Position numbers and translations under genes: made by a program | Shown here: one piece after another, positions 16,973 to 25,127 of the stretch | How positions within the stretch are numbered: position 1 is the first letter of the stretch | Layout: the number at the start of each line of letters is the position of its first letter | The notes under the pieces: generated by a model | What the model saw: only the letters and a program-made list of their open reading frames with translations | The model's database searches: none | Told to the model about the DNA's origin: nothing | DNA from: Microbacterium sp. | GTDB lineage: Bacteria > Actinomycetota > Actinomycetes > Actinomycetales > Microbacteriaceae | Direction: 5' to 3' | DNA: 64,000 nt | Assembly: GCF_031179285.1 (NCBI RefSeq) | Contig: NZ_JAPSHY010000015.1 | Location: 1 to 64,000 of the forward strand

Positions 16973-17754
16973 GCACGGTCGTGGTCACCGGCGCTGCGTC
17001 CGGCATCGGTCGGGGCATCGCCCTCGGGGCAGCGAAGCGCGGCAAGCACGTCGCCCTCCTCGACATCGATGAGCGCGCCCTCGCAGGAACGGCGTCAGCG
17101 GTCCTCGCCGCAGGCGCGGCATCCTCCCTTCCGCTCATGTGCGACGTGAGCGACGAGCGCGCGGTGGAGGCGGCCTTCGGCGAGATCGCCGATCGGCTCC
17201 CTGCGATCGGGGGCGTCGTGGCGAACGCGGGCATCGAGGTGAGCGAACCGCTCGCGTCCGCGCGTGTTGACTCCTGGGACCGCGTGATGGCCGTGAACCT
17301 CCGCGGTACCTTCCTCACCTCGCGTGCGGCGGTGGATTACTGGCGCGAACGGAAGTCCGAGGGATCGCTGGTGTGCGTCTCGTCGCCATCCGCGTTCGTG
17401 GGCTTCGCCGGCGGCGCGAACACCGCTTACGGAGCGTCGAAGGGCGGGATCTCGGCGTTCGTGCGAGCGGCCGCACTGGACGCCGCTCCGTACGGTGTGC
17501 GCGTCAATGCCGTCGTCCCGGGGGCCACAGATACGGACATCCTCTACTTCGGCCTGGCGGGGGAGGCGCTGCTCGCTCGCCGCGCTGAACTCGAGGAGTC
17601 CGCGAAGGTTCAGATCCCCCTCGGGCGGATGGCGCGCCCGGAGGAGATCGCGGACGCGGTCCTGTGGCTCTTGAGCGGGGAGAGCGCGTACGTCACGGGC
17701 AGCCACCTGGTGTGCGACGGCGGCCTGCTGGCGAAGAGCGCCAACTCATTCTGA
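16969..17754 (+). CDS. Short-chain dehydrogenase/reductase
   Basis: Classical SDR of 261 residues. The NAD(P)-binding motif TGAASGIGRG is at about residues 6-15, NAG at VVANAGI near residue 84, the catalytic Tyr and Lys in YGASKGG near residue 155, and the DAVLWLLSGESAYVTGSHLVCDGG end is typical. It starts with GTG in an ATGA-like GTGA overlap with the regulator gene. It likely oxidises the product of the cluster, for example a hydroxyl on a sugar acid (inference). It is the last gene of the cluster. Confidence 0.9.
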   Translation: MSTVVVTGAASGIGRGIALGAAKRGKHVALLDIDERALAGTASAVLAAGAASSLPLMCDVSDERAVEAAFGEIADRLPAIGGVVANAGIEVSEPLASARVDSWDRVMAVNLRGTFLTSRAAVDYWRERKSEGSLVCVSSPSAFVGFAGGANTAYGASKGGISAFVRAAALDAAPYGVRVNAVVPGATDTDILYFGLAGEALLARRAELEESAKVQIPLGRMARPEEIADAVLWLLSGESAYVTGSHLVCDGGLLAKSANSF

Positions 17755-17896
17755 CCTTCGTCGGAACGCCAGCCCCTCTCGAGATCGCCAGCCGTCGTGA
17801 CAACGCAGGCTGACGGTCGGTGAGGACACGGCATAGCGCAGGGCGGAGTCCGGGTCGTACGATCCAGGGAGATCGTTCGCCACGGAGGAGACGCCA

Positions 17897-18763
17897 GTGA
17901 GTCAACACACGCTCGAACTGCCCGAGGTCGACCTGGTCTACGACGTTCACGGGCCGCTGCCGACCGCTGACGGTCGCCCGCCGCTCATGATGATCGGCCA
18001 GCCGATGGATGCGAGCGGCTTCCAAGCGCAGGTGAACCTGTTCGCGGACCGCACTGTCGTGACCTATGACCCGCGCGGCCTCGGGCGGAGCACCCGCAAA
18101 GACGGGGTGGTCACGAACGAGCCGGAGGTCCAGGCCGAGGACGTCCACGCGATCATCGAGGCTCTCGGGGCAGGGCCCGTCGACATGCTCGCCAGCAGCG
18201 GCGGAGCGGTGACCGCGCTCGCGCTGGTCACGGCGCATCCTCGCGACGTGGCGACGCTGGTCGCCCACGAGCCGCCGATCGACAGCGTCCTGCCCGATGC
18301 CGACGCCGTCCATCGAGCCCGCGTGGCCTACACCCAGGTGTATCAGGACAAGGGGTGGGGCGCCGGAATGGCAGCGTTCATCGCGATGACCTCCTGGGAG
18401 GGGGAGATCACCGATGAGTTCCTCGCGCAACCGGCGCCGGACCCCGCTGCGTTCGGGATGCCGACCGACGACGACGGCACGCGCGAAGACCCGCTGCTTT
18501 CCGACCGATCCTGGGCGGTGCCGCTCTTCCGACCGGATCTCGAGGCGTTGAAGGCGGCGCCGACCCGGATCGTGGTCGCGGTCGGGGAGGAGTCGATGAA
18601 GGTGTACACAGGTCGGACCGCTATCGCTCTGGCAGAGCAGCTCGGCCAGGAGGCCGTCGTCTTCCCGAGCCACCACGGCGGGTTCATGGGCGGCGAGTTC
18701 GGATACGCCGGCCAGCCCGAGGCGTTCGCCGCCAAGCTCCGCGAAATCCTCGATCAGACGTGA
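17897..18763 (+). CDS. Alpha/beta hydrolase
   Basis: Hydrolase-fold protein of 288 residues with a nucleophile-elbow-like LASSGGAV motif near residue 98, DPRGLGRS near residue 58 and a C-terminal SHHGGFMGGEFG stretch that would supply the catalytic His. The GTG at 17897 has GGAGGAG at 17884-17890, an ideal ribosome-binding site. The substrate is unknown. It overlaps the lipoprotein gene downstream by four bases. Confidence 0.85.
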   Translation: MSQHTLELPEVDLVYDVHGPLPTADGRPPLMMIGQPMDASGFQAQVNLFADRTVVTYDPRGLGRSTRKDGVVTNEPEVQAEDVHAIIEALGAGPVDMLASSGGAVTALALVTAHPRDVATLVAHEPPIDSVLPDADAVHRARVAYTQVYQDKGWGAGMAAFIAMTSWEGEITDEFLAQPAPDPAAFGMPTDDDGTREDPLLSDRSWAVPLFRPDLEALKAAPTRIVVAVGEESMKVYTGRTAIALAEQLGQEAVVFPSHHGGFMGGEFGYAGQPEAFAAKLREILDQT

Positions 18764-19314
18764 ACCCGCCCTGGTACGGCAGTGCCGGATCCGGCCGGGC
18801 GACGAGTGCGACGTCGGGATTTCGCCCGCTGGGTGTGGCCCTTACGCTCGCGGTGCTGCTCACCGGGTGCGCCGGCGTCGCGGCAGAGCCGGCACCGGGG
18901 GCAACGAGCCCGACACCGACACCGACAGCCGCGTGCCCAAAGGTCGAGGGTCACGAGCTGCCGCCGGAGTGCGCGCCCTACGACCCGGATCACGCGATGG
19001 CGCAGAACGACCGCCATCGCGAACGGATGGAGCTCTCAACCGAGAGCCGCGCCGCCGCCGAAGAGGTGGTCGGGCCGCTCCGTATCGCTCTGGAAGAAGT
19101 ACGTGCGAGCGGCACGGTATCGGCCGACGGGGTGCAGAAGGCGATCGAAGGGGCAGGGCTCAGCGACATCCAGATGCTCGACGACTACGGCACCGTGTTG
19201 TTCGGCGCCGGCGCTCCGAAGGGCGGGTGCATCTTCGGCGCGGTCTCGGCCGATGCCGTGGTGATCGAAGCCGGCGGGTACATCATGGACGGGGGATGCC
19301 TGCCGGCACAGTGA
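18760..19314 (+). CDS. Hypothetical lipoprotein
   Basis: Product of 184 residues starting at a GTG that overlaps the stop of the alpha/beta hydrolase gene. An N-terminal region ends in LAVLLTGC with Cys37 as the likely lipid attachment site, followed by a Pro/Thr linker. The mature domain has three cysteines and no family that I recognise. It is anchored to the outer face of the membrane; the function is unknown. Confidence 0.7.
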   Translation: MNPPWYGSAGSGRATSATSGFRPLGVALTLAVLLTGCAGVAAEPAPGATSPTPTPTAACPKVEGHELPPECAPYDPDHAMAQNDRHRERMELSTESRAAAEEVVGPLRIALEEVRASGTVSADGVQKAIEGAGLSDIQMLDDYGTVLFGAGAPKGGCIFGAVSADAVVIEAGGYIMDGGCLPAQ

Positions 19315-19329
19315 CGCGGTGGCTACCTC

Positions 19330-19962
19330 ATGGAAAGGGATCTGTTGGCCGCACCACTCGAGGTCAGATACCCGTTCGCCGGGCGATGGCTGGTTCAGAA
19401 CAGTCCGGCCGATCGGGTGCCCAGCCACGGCACAGCGGTGTTCGCGACCTCGTTCGCCATTGACTTCGTGCCCGTCGATGCCGCGGGTCGCACGGCTCCC
19501 GTCCGGTTGGGTTCGCTCGTGCGCTCCGAACCACCCGAGAGGTTCCCCGGTTTCGGACGCGACGTGCTGGCACCTGTTCGAGGAGTCGTGATCGCGACGC
19601 ACGACGCTGAACACGACCATCACGCGCATCGCGGTCTGCCGTCCATCGGCTACGCGCTCACCCAGCCTCGTCGGGTGCGAGCGGGCTGGCCGTCGCTCGC
19701 CGGAAATCACGTCCTCATCGAGAGCGGCGGCATCGTCGTCGCGCTCTGCCATCTCCAGCGCGGCAGTCTGCGGGTGAGACCAGGACAGGAGGTGGAGGCG
19801 GGTGATGTGCTGGGCCGATGCGGGAATTCGGGGAACAGTACCGAGCCGCACCTCCATGTTCAGGCGTTCGACAACCCTGACCCCTCTGCCGCCCGCGCCG
19901 TGCCGCTCTCGTTCGGGGGCGTCGTGCCGCGGAACCGCCAGATCATCGACGTCGCCGCGTGA
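19330..19962 (+). CDS. M23-like metallopeptidase domain protein
   Basis: Protein of 210 residues with the pattern of LytM/M23 peptidases: H33 and D45 (HGTAVFATSFAIDF) and the HLH motif at H174-H176 (PHLHVQ), together with GCGNSGNS-like GRCGNSGNST before it. M23 enzymes cut peptide cross-links of peptidoglycan. No signal peptide is evident, so either it is exported in an unusual way or it acts as a non-cell-wall member. The start at 19330 is 15 bases after the lipoprotein gene. Confidence 0.78.
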   Translation: MERDLLAAPLEVRYPFAGRWLVQNSPADRVPSHGTAVFATSFAIDFVPVDAAGRTAPVRLGSLVRSEPPERFPGFGRDVLAPVRGVVIATHDAEHDHHAHRGLPSIGYALTQPRRVRAGWPSLAGNHVLIESGGIVVALCHLQRGSLRVRPGQEVEAGDVLGRCGNSGNSTEPHLHVQAFDNPDPSAARAVPLSFGGVVPRNRQIIDVAA

Positions 19963-20007
19963 TAGCCGCGGGCGGCGCGGCCCGTCATCAAATCTTCGGA
20001 ATAACTC

Positions 20008-20035
20008 TGTACGTTGTACGTTGTATAATGTACGC
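20008..20035. promoter_or_regulatory. Four-copy 7-bp repeat overlapping a TATAAT box
   Basis: TGTACGT (20008), TGTACGT (20015), TGTATAA (20022) and TGTACGC (20029) follow one another with an exact 7-base period. The consensus -10 hexamer TATAAT (20024-20029) lies within the third and fourth units. Such a repeat over the core promoter looks like a repressor operator, and a TetR-type gene follows at 20524. Confidence 0.7.
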
Positions 20036-20061
20036 TGATGATCTCGATGAACGGAGAACAG

Positions 20062-20490
20062 ATGACGGATACAGCAGCAGCGACCGCGGGGGCGGCCTCT
20101 CTCGGTGACACGGCGGAGATTCTGGAGTGGTTCGATCGCTACGACGGGCTGGTTCGGTCGGGCGATCTCGAGGGAATGGCCGACATGGCGGCGTTCCCGC
20201 TGAACGAGGTCACCGACGACGCCTCCGGCTTCGCGGTCATCGGACAGTGCGATCGCGAGAAGTACTTGGCCCAGATGCAGCAGGTCGTGGGGGGCTCGGG
20301 CGACGTCGAGATGACCTCGAACCGGCATCCGATCTTCTTGTCGCCGGCACTGTGCTTCGTCGTCACCGATGCCACCTTCGTGGTCGACGGGGCGCAGACG
20401 CAGATGCGGTACGGCGATCTTCTGGTGCGGACGTCCGACGGCTGGAAGTTCCAGACGATGGTCGCCGGCGGATGGCACGAGCACATGTGA
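20062..20490 (+). CDS. SnoaL/NTF2-like domain protein
   Basis: Small protein of 142 residues with the cone-fold pattern of SnoaL-like proteins: an N-terminal helix with a DRYDGLVRSGDLEGMADMAAFP segment (residues 21-42), and strands ending in GWKFQTMVAGGW. No catalytic dyad can be assigned. The ATG at 20062 has GGAG five bases upstream; an earlier in-frame ATG at 20038 would make a nearly leaderless transcript from the TATAAT box. It probably forms a unit with the TetR gene 33 bases downstream. Confidence 0.7.
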   Translation: MTDTAAATAGAASLGDTAEILEWFDRYDGLVRSGDLEGMADMAAFPLNEVTDDASGFAVIGQCDREKYLAQMQQVVGGSGDVEMTSNRHPIFLSPALCFVVTDATFVVDGAQTQMRYGDLLVRTSDGWKFQTMVAGGWHEHM

Positions 20491-20523
20491 CCGCGGTCGC
20501 TCATCTGACGAGAGAATGAGCAG

Positions 20524-21300
20524 GTGAGCGATGCCACCGGTTCCGGAGACCCCGCAGCGACCCTGAGGCTGCTGTGGCGGTCCCATCTTCCGACCGACCC
20601 GAGTCCCCGCCGAGGCCCTCGGCGGGGACTCAGCGTCGAGGCGATCGTCGAAGAGGCGACGATGCTCGCCGATGCCGACGGTCTGACCGCGCTGACGATG
20701 CGCCGGCTGGCGGAGAGGCTCGACGTTCGGCCGATGAGCTTGTACACGTACGTGCCCGGCCGGGCCGAGCTCCTCGACCTCATGCTCGACGATGCCTACG
20801 CCGCCATGCCCCGGCCGCCGTTCGCAGACGTGCCGTGGCAGCAACGGGTTCGTGCGATTGCCGCCGGCAATCTCGACCTGTTCGAGCGTCACCCGTGGGC
20901 TGCCGAACTGTCGACTCAGCGGCCGCCGCTCGGACCAGGGCAGATGGTCAAGTACGACTACGAGCTCTCGGCCTTCACCGGCTCGGGTCTGGACGACGTC
21001 GCAACCGACGATGCCCTCACCTACCTCCTCGGCTTCGTGCGAAACGCGTCGCGCGACATTCACAGCGCGCGTGCGAACGAACGGGCAGGCGGCGGCGATG
21101 ACCAGCAGTGGTGGGATGCCGTCGAGCCGCTGTTCTCGCAGATCGACACGAGCGCGTACCCGCTCGCCGAGCGCATCGGCGCAGCCGCAGGGGCCGCGCA
21201 TGCCAGCGCTCATGACGCGCATCACGCGTATCGCTTCGGCCTGGAGCGAACCATGGACGCCCTCGAGCAGCTGGCGGCCCGAGCGGCCGAGAACAGCTGA
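20524..21300 (+). CDS. TetR family transcriptional regulator (TetR_C_1 type)
   Basis: Regulator of 258 residues. The HTH lies at about residues 38-85 (LTALTMRRLAERLDVRPMSLYTYVPGRAELLD), and the C-terminal ligand domain resembles tetracycline-repressor-type domains. The GTG start at 20524 follows the SnoaL-like gene. It is a good candidate for binding the 7-bp repeat at 20008-20035 and perhaps for control of the MFS gene downstream of the terminator (inference). Confidence 0.85.
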   Translation: MSDATGSGDPAATLRLLWRSHLPTDPSPRRGPRRGLSVEAIVEEATMLADADGLTALTMRRLAERLDVRPMSLYTYVPGRAELLDLMLDDAYAAMPRPPFADVPWQQRVRAIAAGNLDLFERHPWAAELSTQRPPLGPGQMVKYDYELSAFTGSGLDDVATDDALTYLLGFVRNASRDIHSARANERAGGGDDQQWWDAVEPLFSQIDTSAYPLAERIGAAAGAAHASAHDAHHAYRFGLERTMDALEQLAARAAENS

Positions 21301-21329
21301 GCCGGCCGAGCGCAACGCCCGGCATGACA

Positions 21330-21371
21330 AAGGGCGGGTTGTCAGAAGACAACTCTCCGCCCTTCTTAATT
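21330..21371 (+). terminator. Terminator after the TetR gene
   Basis: AAGGGCGG (21330-21337) pairs with CCGCCCTT (21357-21364), with a further inner stem TTGTC/GACAA, and is followed by CTTAATTTAT. This is one of the few hairpins in the window with a T-rich tail. Confidence 0.8.
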
Positions 21372-21475
21372 TATAGCGCAGGCGGGGGCTTGTGGCAAGA
21401 CCCCCTGTACCGGGCATGATGGGCGACTGCCCCGACATGACCGTGTGCTCGGGCGCGCACAGTTCAAGGAGAACC

Positions 21476-22968
21476 ATGCCAGAACGTGACCTCGTCACCC
21501 CGCTCCCCGCGACTGGACCTGCCCCGGTCGTCGCGCCGGCGACCGACGACTCGGCGCGCAATCGCCTCGTCATCTCGCTGCTTCTCGTCTCGGCCTTCGT
21601 GGTCATCCTGAATGAGACGATCATGGGAGTGGCGCTTCCCCGTCTGATGAGCGACCTCGACATCACCGCGAGTGTGGGTCAATGGCTCACGACGGCGTTC
21701 ATGCTCACCGTCGCCGTCGTCATCCCGATCACCGGCTTCCTGCTGCAGCGGTATTCGACCCGCGCGATCTTCTTCGCGGCGATGGGGTTGTTCAGCGCCG
21801 GCACACTCATCTGTGCCGTCGCGCCGGGCTTCGGTCTGCTGTTGGTCGGCCGCATCATCCAGGCGAGCGGCACAGCGATCATGATGCCGCTGCTGATGAC
21901 GACCATCATGACGCTCGTCCCGCCGGCGCGCCGAGGCAGGACCATGGGGAACATCTCGATCGTGATGTCGGTCGCACCCGCCGTCGGCCCGACGATCTCC
22001 GGACTCATCCTGACATTCTTCGACTGGCGGTGGATGTTCATCTTCGTGCTGCCGATCGCCGTCGCGGCTCTTCTGCTCGGAGCCGCGCGCATCGTGGACG
22101 TCACCGATCCGAAGAAGTCACGCATCGACGCACTCTCGGTGGTGCTGTCCGCCTTCGCGTTCGCGGGACTCATCTACGGGCTCAGCAGCATCGCCGAAGC
22201 AGCACGCGGTCACGAGCTCATCCCCTTCTGGCTGCCGCTGGGAGTGGGTGTGCTCGCCCTCACCGCGTTCGTACTGCGACAGATCGAGCTGCAACGCCAC
22301 GACCGGGCCCTTCTCGACCTGCGCGCGTCTTCGGCTCGAGCGGCTTCACGATTGCGATCGTCATGATGGCGATCGCGATGGCGTCGATGTTCGGAACGCT
22401 CATCGTGCTGCCGCTCTACCTGCAGTCGGTGCTCGTCCTCGATCCGCTGGCGACCGGGCTCATGCTGTTGCCGGGCAGCCTGCTGATGGGTCTGCTCGGA
22501 CCCGTCATCGGCCGCATCTACGACAAGCGCGGCCCTCGGCCGCTGCTGATCCCGGGCACGGTCGTCGTGAGCGCGGCGCTGTGGACGATGGCCACGTTCG
22601 GGGTCACCACACCGGTGCCGGTCGTCCTCGTCGCGCACATCGCCCTGTGCGCCGGACTCGCCCCGATGTTCACGCCGCTGTTCGCCACGGCTCTCGGCTC
22701 GCTGCAACCGCAGCTGTACTCGCACGGCTCAGCCGTCATCGGCACCGCGCAGCAGCTCGCGGGCGCCGCAGGCACGGCGCTGCTCGTCACGGTGCTCACG
22801 GCCGTGACCGCGAGCGCCATCGGTTCCGGGGTCGCCGAATCCCGAGCTGATGAGATGGGCGTACGCGCGGCCTTCCTCGCCGGGGCGATCGTTTCGCTCG
22901 TCTCGATCGCGATGGGGTTCTTCGTCCGCCGAACCGTGGATGCCGACACGGAAGGGCCCGCGCAGTAA
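21476..22968 (+). pseudogene. MFS drug-exporter-like gene (DHA2 type) broken by a frameshift
   Basis: The N-terminal part reads from the ATG at 21476 (AAGGAG six bases upstream) with typical MFS segments (MGVALPRLMSDLD near residue 45, the 14-helix-type layout) until about 22320. The remainder, starting VFGSSGFTIAIVMMAIAMAS and ending at 22968 with a set of further membrane helices, is in another frame. The shift occurs in the GC-repeat GCGCGCG at 22321-22327: removing one GC unit restores LLDLRVFGSSGF, which matches the family. The continued coding quality of both halves suggests a recent mutation or a sequencing error. Confidence 0.8.
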
Positions 22969-23009
22969 TCGCCTCGCGCATCAGCTCGGCGCTAGCCGCG
23001 CTCGCCGCG

Positions 23010-23369
23010 GTGCTGGCGATCCTGGCCGGAGCGACCAGCGTGCTCTCGCTCGCGTCACTCGATGAATCGGTGCTCATGGCCGAGATCTGGCGGGCCATCG
23101 GCCTGCTCACGTTCGCCGGAATCTTCACCTTCATCGCGTTCCGCCCGATGACATCGCCAGCCCTCTGGCTCATCGTCATCGCCAACAAGCTCGTGCTCAC
23201 CGCGGCGGCCCTGGGGCTGGGAGCCGGGATTCCCGGTGCACTCGAGGCAGTGGCCTGGGACGGCGCGCTCGTGATCATCCTGGGCGCGGGCTTCGCCGCA
23301 TCCCTGGTTGCGCGACGCGTGCCAGACGGGGTGACTCGGTGGCGCGCTACAGAGCGATCGCGAGGGTGA
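23010..23369 (+). CDS. Hypothetical membrane protein
   Basis: Product of 119 residues with four likely membrane segments (LAILAGATSVLSLA, AIGLLTFAGIFTFIAF, LWLIVIANKLVLTAAALGLG, GALVIILGAGFAASLVA). The frame is open upstream to the MFS stop, but GTG 23010 is the first usual start codon; no ribosome-binding site is seen. The 3' end overlaps the convergent acetyltransferase gene by 23 bases. Not recognised as a named family. Confidence 0.55.
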   Translation: MLAILAGATSVLSLASLDESVLMAEIWRAIGLLTFAGIFTFIAFRPMTSPALWLIVIANKLVLTAAALGLGAGIPGALEAVAWDGALVIILGAGFAASLVARRVPDGVTRWRATERSRG

Positions 23370-23820
23370 GGTCGTCGACCTTCCTTCCCTCGATCACGAA
23401 TCGGCCGGGCACGCGCTCGAGCTCCACGAAGCCGGCGCGTCGATAGAGCTCGAGAGCCACGTGATTCGACCCGAGAACCTTCAGGTCCGCGCGCGTGTAA
23501 CCTCTGGTTCTCGCTTCTGCGAGCGCCGCCGAGAGCAGACCCTGACCGATCCCCGCGCGGCGTGCTCGTCTATCGACGGCGAGACCAGCCAGGCGGACAG
23601 TCGAGTCGTCGATTCGCCGCAGCTTCACGTATCCCAGCACGATGCCTGTTCGTTGCGCCACGAGCACGTCGGCCGGGGACGTTCGGGTCTGCTCGCCGAA
23701 GAAAGGACGAGAGCGTTCCCAGAGCGGTGACGGAGAGTTCACCGGTGCCCAGGATTCGTAGTCGATGCGCGCCAATTCGGCATCATCTGCGACGTTCGCC
23801 GTTCGAATCACAGCATCCAC
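23347..23820 (-). CDS. GNAT family N-acetyltransferase
   Basis: Acetyl-CoA-dependent acetyltransferase of 157 residues. Motif A is seen as LAVDRRARRAGIGQGLLSAAL (about residues 78-98, with the RxxGIG acetyl-CoA loop) and motif B as LGSNHVALELYRRAGFVEL. The acceptor substrate is unknown. It is convergent with the small membrane protein and upstream of it lies the sigma-factor gene on the same strand. Confidence 0.9.
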   Translation of the reverse strand: MDAVIRTANVADDAELARIDYESWAPVNSPSPLWERSRPFFGEQTRTSPADVLVAQRTGIVLGYVKLRRIDDSTVRLAGLAVDRRARRAGIGQGLLSAALAEARTRGYTRADLKVLGSNHVALELYRRAGFVELERVPGRFVIEGRKVDDLTLAIAL

Positions 23821-23871
23821 GGGGTGAGAGTCTAAAGGCTGCTCCGGGTGTCGAGGTGACCTGATGAAGCG

Positions 23872-24441
23872 CTACGCCACCCGGTACTCGAGCAGACCTT
23901 CACGGACGGCAGCTCGAGCTCGATGCAAGCGTGACTTCATGGCCGGGATGCTCAGACCGAGGTGGGCGGCGACGTGCGTGCCGGAAAAGCCGTATGCGTC
24001 ACGAAGAAGAAGAACATGACGTTGATCGTCCGGCAGTTGCGCGACGAGCACCGCGATGCGCTCGCTTGCAAGGCGTCGGACCACCTCGTCCTCGGTCGAC
24101 TGGACTCCCGGCAGCTGGTCGGCCACGTCGATCGACTCGTGCCGCCACCGGCGGCCCGCGGCGATGCGGCGCAGGCATTCATTGCGGACGATTCGGTACA
24201 TCCACCCGGCGAGGGCAGCAGGAGCGCGTAGTGTTCCGACCTTGCGATACAGGATGAGCAGCGCTTCCTGAGTCGCGTCCTCCGCGTCCTGCTCGCTATG
24301 ACAGACCGCTCTGGCGAACCGGAGGACGTGGGGGTGAGAGGTGGCCACCACGGCGGTGAGCGCATCGACGTCGCCGCCCTGCGCCGAGACGACAGTGCCG
24401 TCTGGTGGCCAGGTGCTTGCATTCGTCGTCACGATCGGCAC
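23872..24441 (-). CDS. ECF-type RNA polymerase sigma factor
   Basis: Sigma-70 family extracytoplasmic-function factor of 189 residues. Region 2 includes RFARAVCHSEQDAEDATQEALLILY (residues 40-64), and region 4 includes LPDDQRHVLLLRDAYGFSGTHVAAHLGLSIPAMKSRLHRARAA. The GTG start at 24441 lies one base after the redoxin stop (24443), so the two are translationally coupled. No anti-sigma gene is adjacent; the redoxin partner suggests a response to thiol or peroxide stress (inference). Confidence 0.88.
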   Translation of the reverse strand: MPIVTTNASTWPPDGTVVSAQGGDVDALTAVVATSHPHVLRFARAVCHSEQDAEDATQEALLILYRKVGTLRAPAALAGWMYRIVRNECLRRIAAGRRWRHESIDVADQLPGVQSTEDEVVRRLASERIAVLVAQLPDDQRHVLLLRDAYGFSGTHVAAHLGLSIPAMKSRLHRARAAVREGLLEYRVA

Positions 24442-24442
24442 G

Positions 24443-24913
24443 CTATCTCGCTGAGGCCTCGAGGGCAACGACGGCCTCGTCGGCGGCTCGTGGCGAGTAA
24501 CCGCCGGTGGGGACGGTTGCGACCTCCAGATAGCGGATCTCGCCTCCGCGGGCGATGAGCACGGTGCCGGACTGCTGCATCGAGCCGAAGAGCTTGCGCG
24601 TGAGTTCCATGGTCTCGTGCGGCGAGCGCCCGGTGCCTCTGACGACAGCGAAGGGCAGTCGCTTCCGAGATGCCCATCGAGCCGCCGTATCGGCATCTTC
24701 CGGCACCGCGACGAGCACTGTCACGCCGCGCTCGGTGAATCTCGCCGCGCTCGCCGCCAGGCGCTGGACGTGCCTGTTGCAGACGGGGCACCCGGTGTGT
24801 CGCATGAAGTAGATCAGGACTGCGCTCTCGGCGTAAAGGTCTCGAAGGCGGTAGCTGACCCCGTCAGTGTCGGTCAACGCCAGGTCTGGAACCAGCTGGC
24901 CTGCTGCGATCAT
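24443..24913 (-). CDS. Peroxiredoxin-like redoxin domain protein
   Basis: Thioredoxin-fold protein of 156 residues. GQLVPDLALTDTDG opens the fold and HTGCPVCNRH (about residues 39-48) contains a CPVC motif, so it is of the AhpC/TSA-like or bacterioferritin-comigratory redoxin type with two active-site cysteines. The ATG at 24913 has AGAGGA upstream. It is the first gene of an operon with the ECF sigma factor and is divergent from the imine-reductase-like gene. Confidence 0.85.
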   Translation of the reverse strand: MIAAGQLVPDLALTDTDGVSYRLRDLYAESAVLIYFMRHTGCPVCNRHVQRLAASAARFTERGVTVLVAVPEDADTAARWASRKRLPFAVVRGTGRSPHETMELTRKLFGSMQQSGTVLIARGGEIRYLEVATVPTGGYSPRAADEAVVALEASAR

Positions 24914-25035
24914 CTGCTCATCCTCTCGGCTGGGGACGCCCCGGAGTTCGGGGGTCTCACTGAGAAGAGGCGTGGGAGCCGGAAAAGGATTCGCACCGCG
25001 ACGACCGTTCCGGCCAAGACCACGCACCGAAAGGT

Positions 25036-25062
25036 AAGTACCGCAGAAAATAGTGGGTACTT
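25036..25062. promoter_or_regulatory. Inverted repeat in the redoxin/imine-reductase divergent promoter
   Basis: AAGTACC (25036-25042) and GGTACTT (25056-25062) form a perfect 7-bp inverted repeat with a 13-base spacer. It lies between two divergent genes and is a likely operator. The binding protein is not identified; GTAC-containing sites of this sort are bound by some HxlR-family redox sensors (established for that family), but none is adjacent. Confidence 0.5.
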
Positions 25063-25127
25063 CCCCTGCACGCCGAGTTCTCGTGACAATGGACGAAACG
25101 ATCACCACGGCAAGGAGGAGCACACGA

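Noticed and set aside
22321..22327. Programmed ribosomal frameshift in the MFS gene
   Set aside because: GCGCGCG is not a slippery heptamer of the known types and no stimulatory structure is evident; mutation or sequencing error is simpler.
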